From positions 1 through 9,739 of the forward strand of contig JBKPDG010000057.1 in NCBI GenBank assembly GCA_046727755.1: a DNA stretch of 9,739 bases, in the 5' to 3' direction. Both the position numbers and the translations under genes were made by a program. Positions 6,706 to 9,739 of this stretch are shown here, one piece after another. Numbering within the stretch: the first letter of the stretch is position 1; every line of letters begins with the position of its first letter. The notes under the pieces were generated by a model. It did no database searches. It saw only the letters and a list, made by a program, of their open reading frames with translations, and was not told the DNA's origin. Source of the stretch: JALZAA01 sp046727755 (lineage in GTDB: Bacteria; Actinomycetota; Acidimicrobiia; IMCC26256; JACDBD01).

Positions 6706-7405
6706 TTAGGCGGTCGGCGCTGGCCGCGGATCCCGATCCGGCACCCATTGAAACCCGCTTCCGAACGACGGCGATGAGCGTGGCGGCGATGGCGACCATG
6801 AGGATGACACCGGCCCCGGCTACCACCGGATCAATGCCCACCAGATTGGCCACTGCTCCCCAGATGAGCGCGCCGATCGGCGTCGCGGCGGCAGTGACGA
6901 AGATGTACAGCGAGAGCACATGGGCGCGGTGCGAATCGGGAGATGCGACGTGCACCGACGTCAGCAGCAGGGTTCTGCCGATCGAGACCGTCAGGCCGAA
7001 TGCGACCAGCAGGAAGCCGGCGACGAATAGCTCGTCGTCGAGCGCAATCCCCAGGAGGAGGGCTCCGGCGGTTGCGTACGCGACGCCGACAACCATCCGC
7101 GTGTCATGCCGCGCGTCGAGGCGTTCGACGAGCAGGACCTGACCAACCGAGCCCACGGCAACACAAGCCACGAGAATGCCGAGCCGGTCGGCGGCGTCGC
7201 GGTTCAGTGATTCGGTGACCGCCGGCATCATGTTCACCAACGGGAGCGCCAGCGTCTCCGCCAGCGCCGCGGTGATGATGGCCCACCGTAGGAGCGGCAG
7301 CTGCCGGTAGAGGTGAGCCGCTTCTTGCAGGCGTGGTCGGCGCGCCGGTTCGGGATCGTCGACGCGCGACGCCGGCCCGTCCCGCGGGCCTTCGTTCGCC
7401 TCACC
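6706..7405 (-). pseudogene. Relic of an MFS transporter: helices 7-12 only, no start or stop
   Basis: The - strand encodes an uninterrupted stretch that reads like the second half of an MFS_3 exporter. A Pro/Arg-rich linker and a Y-R-Q-L-P-L-L-R-W entry lead into helix 7. Two helices with G-I-L-V-A-C-V-A-V-G-S-V-G follow, then the loop D-S-H-R-A-H-V-L-S-L-Y (equivalent to D-x-x-R-G-R in intact relatives), then helices 11-12 ending V-V-R-K-R. The first half (helices 1-6) is missing. No in-frame ATG or GTG occurs between the holB start and the end of helix 7. The frame has no stop at its 3' end: it runs antisense through tmk to 5819. Shifting by one base near 6745 would give a short tail ending in TAA at 6706-6708, so a one-base indel probably removed the stop. 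The sequence differs from the intact MFS gene at 4674-6092, so it is not a simple duplicate. By eye it is less GC-rich than its neighbours. Limits are approximate. A rare-codon start making a half transporter is the alternative. Confidence 0.7.
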
Positions 7406-7415
7406 GGCTGAGCCG

Positions 7416-7421
7416 TAGATT
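7416..7421 (+). promoter_or_regulatory. Possible -10 element for holB
   Basis: TAGATT fits TAnnnT and lies 11 bases before the holB ATG. No Shine-Dalgarno is visible in between (GACGGCCAGCC), which would fit a leaderless or very short leader. No convincing -35 is seen. If real, this gives holB its own promoter, needed because tmk ends 735 bases upstream with the antisense relic between. Confidence 0.3.
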
Positions 7422-7432
7422 GACGGCCAGCC

Positions 7433-8509
7433 ATGTGGGAACGCGTCGTCGGTCAGGAACGTGCCGTCGCGCTGCTCCAACGCGCCGCCGAGCGGCCGGT
7501 GCACGCGTACCTGCTGGTGGGCCCGCGCGGATCGGGCCTGGAGGACGCGGCCCGATGTTTCGCCGCCGAGGTCGTCTCGCCCGGCGATGATCGACGCGTG
7601 CAGGACCTCGTGGTGCGGAGCATGCACCCTGACGTCGTCGAGTTCGAGCCCGAGGGCAACCAGATCCTCGTCGCCCAGGCCGAGGCGATCATCCGGGAGG
7701 CGCACCGGGCTCCGATCGAGGCGGAGCACAAGGTCGTCGCCGTGTTCGAGGCCGACCGTCTCAACGAGCAGGCGTCCAACAAGCTCCTCAAGACCATCGA
7801 GGAGCCTCCGGCCCGCAGCACGATCGTGCTCATCACCTCGTCGCCCGACGAGCTGCTCGAGACGGTCCGGTCGCGCTGCCAGCGCATCGACCTGGCACCG
7901 CTCCCCGAGGCTGATCTGCGCGACGCGCTCGTCCACGAACACGCCGATCCGGACTCGGCCGCGCTCGCGGCCCGGCTCGCCGGCGGCCGGCTCGACCGCG
8001 GCCGCGCGATGCTCGGCGTGCTCGGCGACGTGCGACGCGCGTTCGTGACCGTGGCGGCGCAGCTCGACGGGACGGGCGGGTCAGCGATGCGGGGCGTCGA
8101 CGCGGTGTCCGAGGCACTGCAGCACGCGGTGGGCAGCCTCGACGCGAAGCACGCGACCGAGGTCGACGAGCTGGCCGCCGAGCTCGAGCGAGCCGGCTAC
8201 CCCGAGCGGTCGCGGACGACGCTGCTCAAGCGGCAGGCGGAGCGGCACCGGCGCCAGCATCGGCGTGCCCGGACCGACCTCCTGCTCGAGGGCATCACCG
8301 CGCTCGAGTCCGTGTATCGCGATTCGCTCGCCGGGCCCGACGCCCTGCGCCTCAACACGGATCAGCCCGTGCTCGGGCTCACACCCCGATCGTGCATGGA
8401 GGCCATCGACGCCTGCCGGCGCGCCCGCGAAGCGTTCGAGTTCAACCCCAACGAGGGCCTGCTGCTCGAGCGCCTGTTGCTGCACCTGCCGGCGGCGAAA
8501 GCTACGTGA
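7433..8509 (+). CDS. holB: DNA polymerase III delta-prime subunit (clamp loader)
   Basis: Delta-prime is the stator of the clamp loader that places the beta sliding clamp on DNA. The 358 residues match the family. It opens with V-V-G-Q-E-R-A, typical of clamp-loader AAA+ domains. The Walker A position reads G-P-R-G-S-G-L-E (30-37), with L36 and E37 where K and T/S are needed, and the Walker B region V-F-E-A-D-R is also altered. ATP binding is therefore unlikely, as known for E. coli delta-prime. H-P-D (65-67) and N-K-L-L-K-T-I-E-E-P-P (116-126) are family landmarks. S-R-C (147-149) is kept and supplies the arginine finger to the neighbouring subunit. The zinc module is lost: only Cys42 lies in the region where many homologues have four cysteines. 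The rest is the helical collar domain. ATG at 7433 abuts the first conserved motif. The 3' end overlaps the convergent Rpf-like gene by 8 bp. Confidence 0.93.
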   Translation: MWERVVGQERAVALLQRAAERPVHAYLLVGPRGSGLEDAARCFAAEVVSPGDDRRVQDLVVRSMHPDVVEFEPEGNQILVAQAEAIIREAHRAPIEAEHKVVAVFEADRLNEQASNKLLKTIEEPPARSTIVLITSSPDELLETVRSRCQRIDLAPLPEADLRDALVHEHADPDSAALAARLAGGRLDRGRAMLGVLGDVRRAFVTVAAQLDGTGGSAMRGVDAVSEALQHAVGSLDAKHATEVDELAAELERAGYPERSRTTLLKRQAERHRRQHRRARTDLLLEGITALESVYRDSLAGPDALRLNTDQPVLGLTPRSCMEAIDACRRAREAFEFNPNEGLLLERLLLHLPAAKAT

Positions 8510-9029
8510 CCCCGACGGTCTTCGCGCACCCCCAGGCACGCATGCCGACCCTCGCCCGGATGCGCTCGGCCACGACGATCTGCTCCTCGCGGGTTGCCTG
8601 ACCGGCGTTGGGTGCGAACTCGTGCCCGCCGAACGCGGACCAGGCTGCGTTCGCGAAGCCGAGGCCGCCTGAATAGGACGATCCGTGCATGCCCCAGTTG
8701 CCCTGGGTTTCGCAGGCGGCGACGGCGTCCCAGATCGAGTCCCGCTTCGTCTTCTCGGCGACGGCGCGCTCGAACACCGCCCGTTCGAACACCGCCCGTC
8801 CGAACACCGCCGCGTTCATCTGCTGCTCCGCTCGCGCTCGCTCCACCGCCGCGCTCGCCCGGGCGAGAGGCGGGTCGACGGCCACCGACGCCTTGCGCGG
8901 CGAACGCGGCGATTCCTCGTCGGCGGCGTCGACGGTCAGTGTGCCCACGCCGGTGCCGACCGTGATCCCCATGAACGCGGCCAGCGCCACGATGGTGGGC
9001 GCGAACCGGCGTCGCCGAATGCGTGACAC
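8502..9029 (-). CDS. Secreted Rpf-like (resuscitation-promoting factor) muralytic protein
   Basis: Rpf proteins are secreted lysozyme/transglycosylase-like enzymes that cleave peptidoglycan and promote regrowth of dormant actinobacteria. This 175-residue protein has a basic n-region (R-I-R-R-R-R), a hydrophobic segment (about 10-31), and a plausible signal cleavage after T-V-D-A (32-35). A variable linker (36-95) includes a short repeat. The Rpf domain spans 99-168: I-W-D-A-V-A-A-C-E-T-Q-G-N-W with catalytic Glu107, G-G-L-G-F (121-125) where most relatives have G-G-L-Q-F, and A-T-R-E-E-Q-I-V-V-A-E-R (145-156). Cys106 and Cys168 would form the family disulfide. I start at GTG 9027-9029 because GGAGG (9035-9039) lies 5 bases upstream and the basic-hydrophobic signal follows directly. 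A longer ATG start at 9119 would place 30 non-signal residues first. No LysM, DUF348 or G5 domain is present, so it is a minimal form. The 5' region holds two GC-rich hairpins. Confidence 0.9.
   Translation of the reverse strand: MSRIRRRRFAPTIVALAAFMGITVGTGVGTLTVDAADEESPRSPRKASVAVDPPLARASAAVERARAEQQMNAAVFGRAVFERAVFERAVAEKTKRDSIWDAVAACETQGNWGMHGSSYSGGLGFANAAWSAFGGHEFAPNAGQATREEQIVVAERIRARVGMRAWGCAKTVGVT
8770..8814 (-). repeat. Three tandem 15-bp units in the Rpf-like linker
   Basis: Units at 8770-8784 and 8785-8799 are identical (TCGAACACCGCCCGT on the + strand), and 8800-8814 is a diverged third copy. On the coding strand they give an F-[GE]-R-A-V pentad, read as VFGRAVFERAVFERAV around residues 75-90. 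The array sits between the signal segment and the catalytic domain, and copy changes would stay in frame. Confidence 0.85.
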
Positions 9030-9034
9030 GTCGT

Positions 9035-9039
9035 CCTCC
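9035..9039 (-). promoter_or_regulatory. Strong ribosome binding site that fixes the Rpf-like start
   Basis: GGAGG on the - strand lies 5 bases before GTG at 9029. It is the clearest Shine-Dalgarno in the window and the reason the shorter GTG start is preferred over the upstream in-frame ATG. Confidence 0.8.
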
Positions 9040-9050
9040 GCCGAGAACGA

Positions 9051-9129
9051 CCGCGGCAGGGCCCGCGGCGTTTGCACGATTCGAGCAGTATGTGTACCTG
9101 GGCGGGGCCGTCCGCACAAAACCCGGCCC
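9051..9129 (-). other. Two GC-rich hairpins in the leader of the Rpf-like gene
   Basis: CCGCGG (9051-9056) pairs with CCGCGG (9063-9068) around a 6-base loop, 12 bases upstream of the Rpf Shine-Dalgarno. A second pair, GGGCCG (9105-9110) with CGGCCC (9124-9129), has a 13-base loop. Neither has a T-tract. A weak promoter-like pair on the - strand, TTGTGC (9114-9119) and TACACA (9091-9096) with 17-base spacing, lies between them. They may affect rpf expression, but six-base GC stems are common by chance at this base composition. Confidence 0.25.
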
Positions 9130-9164
9130 GACCTGTCGCCCGGCTCCCACGCGTGAGCTGGCCG

Positions 9165-9170
9165 TACACT
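9165..9170 (+). promoter_or_regulatory. Probable -10 element of the tRNA-Thr gene
   Basis: TACACT fits TAnnnT and lies 10 bases before the first tRNA base, giving a short 5' leader. No recognisable -35 is found 16-18 bases upstream. Confidence 0.4.
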
Positions 9171-9180
9171 TCCGAGCCGC

Positions 9181-9256
9181 GCCGGGATAGCTCAGCTGGC
9201 AGAGCAGCTCACTCGTAATGAGCAGGCCAGGGGTTCGAGTCCCCTTCCCGGCTCCA
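9181..9256 (+). tRNA. tRNA-Thr (anticodon CGT, reads ACG)
   Basis: A complete cloverleaf can be drawn. The acceptor stem is GCCGGGA (9181-9187) with TCCCGGC (9246-9252). The D arm runs GCTC...GAGC (9190-9205). The anticodon stem GCTCA (9207-9211) pairs with TGAGC (9219-9223) around loop CTCGTAA, with anticodon CGT at 9214-9216. The T arm is AGGGG-TTCGAGT-CCCCT (9229-9245). Discriminator T9253 is acceptable for bacterial tRNA-Thr, and CCA is encoded (9254-9256). All stems pair perfectly, so the gene looks functional. No copy of its 3' end follows within the window, so there is no sign of an integrated element here. Confidence 0.97.
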
Positions 9257-9325
9257 GTGCCGCCTAGTCGGACGAACGCGAGCCCGACCGGAGCGCCTCG
9301 TCTGGGTCGGTGGTAGCACAGCGCC

Positions 9326-9739
9326 GTGGCGTTTTATCCGGTGTCGGTGAAGACCGCGATGGCGCAGCCCACGGCGGTCATCGCCGCGGCAACGACATGG
9401 GCCGAGTTCCCGACGCTGTGGCCCAAGCTGCTCGACGAGGTCTACGGCTTCGTCCGGAGCGGCGGCGCGACCCAGGACGGGCACAACGTCATGCTCTACC
9501 GGGACGACGTGCCCAACGTAGAGGTCGGCGTGCAGGTAACCGGGCCATTCGAGCCGACGGGCCGGGTCGTCCCGTCAGTGCTCCCCGCGGGTGAGGTTGC
9601 GAGCACCGTGCACCGCGGTCCGTACGACGCCCTCGAAGAGGCGCACGTCGCGCTGAAGGCATGGTGCGGGTCGCACCGGCACGCGCTCACCGGGGTCCGG
9701 TGGGAGATCTACGGCGACTGGCGCCAGGATCCGGCCGAG
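9326..9739 (+). CDS. GyrI-like / AraC effector-binding domain protein (partial, 3' end outside window)
   Basis: Reading from GTG 9326-9328, 138 codons run open to the window edge. The protein resembles stand-alone GyrI-like small-molecule-binding domains (AraC effector-binding/SOUL fold). It starts with a beta strand V-S-V-K and then A-Q-P-T-A-V. A helix with T-W-A-E-F-P-T-L-W-P-K-L-L-D-E-V (24-39) follows, then P-N-V-E-V-G-V-Q-V (64-72), a second-half strand ending V-H-R-G-P-Y (95-100), a helix A-L-E-E-A-H (102-107) and the conserved W-E-I-Y-G-D-W (127-133), whose Glu (128) faces the ligand in relatives. No helix-turn-helix precedes it: an in-frame TAG at 9314-9316 rules out an N-terminal extension, so this is not a fused regulator. 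Such proteins bind or hydrolyse small hydrophobic or cationic compounds or bind gyrase; which applies here is unknown. No clear Shine-Dalgarno is present. It follows the tRNA by 69 bases. Confidence 0.85.
   Translation, partial: MAFYPVSVKTAMAQPTAVIAAATTWAEFPTLWPKLLDEVYGFVRSGGATQDGHNVMLYRDDVPNVEVGVQVTGPFEPTGRVVPSVLPAGEVASTVHRGPYDALEEAHVALKAWCGSHRHALTGVRWEIYGDWRQDPAE

Noticed and set aside
5819..7942. Single 707-codon - strand frame spanning tmk and holB as one protein
   Set aside because: Only the middle part (about 6717-7405) has protein-like helices. Both ends are antisense shadows of tmk, the MFS gene and holB. I kept only the middle, as an MFS relic.
9030..9119. Upstream ATG start of the Rpf-like gene at 9119
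   Set aside because: It would put 30 residues before the signal segment, whereas a strong GGAGG is ideally placed for GTG at 9029.
9030..9180. c-di-AMP (ydaO) riboswitch upstream of the Rpf-like gene, as known for some actinobacterial rpf genes
   Set aside because: Only 151 bases separate the gene from the tRNA, and I could not recognise the conserved ydaO core. The two small GC hairpins do not make that fold.
9321..9337. GCGCCGTGGCG followed by TTTTA resembling a terminator after the tRNA
   Set aside because: The stem would be 4 bp with a 2-base loop, which is sterically poor, and the T-run is the TTT TAT codons at the start of the GyrI-like gene.
1..9739. CRISPR array, insertion sequence, prophage or toxin-antitoxin locus
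   Set aside because: No spaced direct repeats, transposase or integrase motifs, terminal inverted repeats or small two-gene toxin modules were seen on either strand.

Overview
The window is a GC-rich chromosomal segment from an actinobacterium (Actinomycetota), mostly housekeeping. The lineage call rests on three things. The type I topoisomerase has no zinc-finger cysteines but carries a lysine-rich tail. A resuscitation-promoting-factor (Rpf) type secreted muralytic protein is present, a family largely confined to Actinobacteria. The order topA ... tmk - holB is one I recall as common in this phylum. An Acidimicrobiia-like soil or aquatic lineage is my guess, not something the bases prove.

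Layout. Bases 1-25 hold the last codons of a probable + strand gene that converges on a DUF4118 (KdpD-like) membrane protein on the - strand (47-850), with a perfect 7-bp hairpin between their stop codons. Upstream of DUF4118 on the same strand is a DedA-family membrane protein (960-1655). A 152-bp divergent intergenic region with two adjacent dyads separates dedA from topA. The + strand then carries topA (1808-4627), an MFS exporter (4674-6092), thymidylate kinase tmk (6092-6697, sharing one base with the MFS stop) and holB, the DNA polymerase III delta-prime subunit (7433-8509). Between tmk and holB, on the - strand, lies the decayed C-terminal half of a second, different MFS transporter. 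The 3' end of holB overlaps by 8 bp the 3' end of a convergent Rpf-like gene (8502-9029, -). A tRNA-Thr(CGT) with encoded CCA follows (9181-9256), then the start of a stand-alone GyrI-like effector-binding protein (9326 to the window edge, +).

How the genes fit together. topA, tmk and holB all serve replication: DNA topology, dTTP supply and clamp loading. The embedded MFS gene is translationally coupled to tmk but has no obvious functional link to it. dedA and the Rpf-like gene act at the envelope. Several genes (dedA, MFS, holB) lack a Shine-Dalgarno sequence and have a TAnnnT hexamer 8-11 nt before the start codon, which suggests leaderless or near-leaderless transcripts, common in Actinobacteria.

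I found no phage, insertion sequence, CRISPR array, toxin-antitoxin or defence locus, and nothing that clearly amounts to a new system. The points most worth a second look are the MFS relic between tmk and holB, the 21-bp tandem repeat encoding the TopA lysine tail, the 15-bp repeat in the Rpf-like gene, the kinase-less KdpD-like sensor, and the paired dyads upstream of topA.
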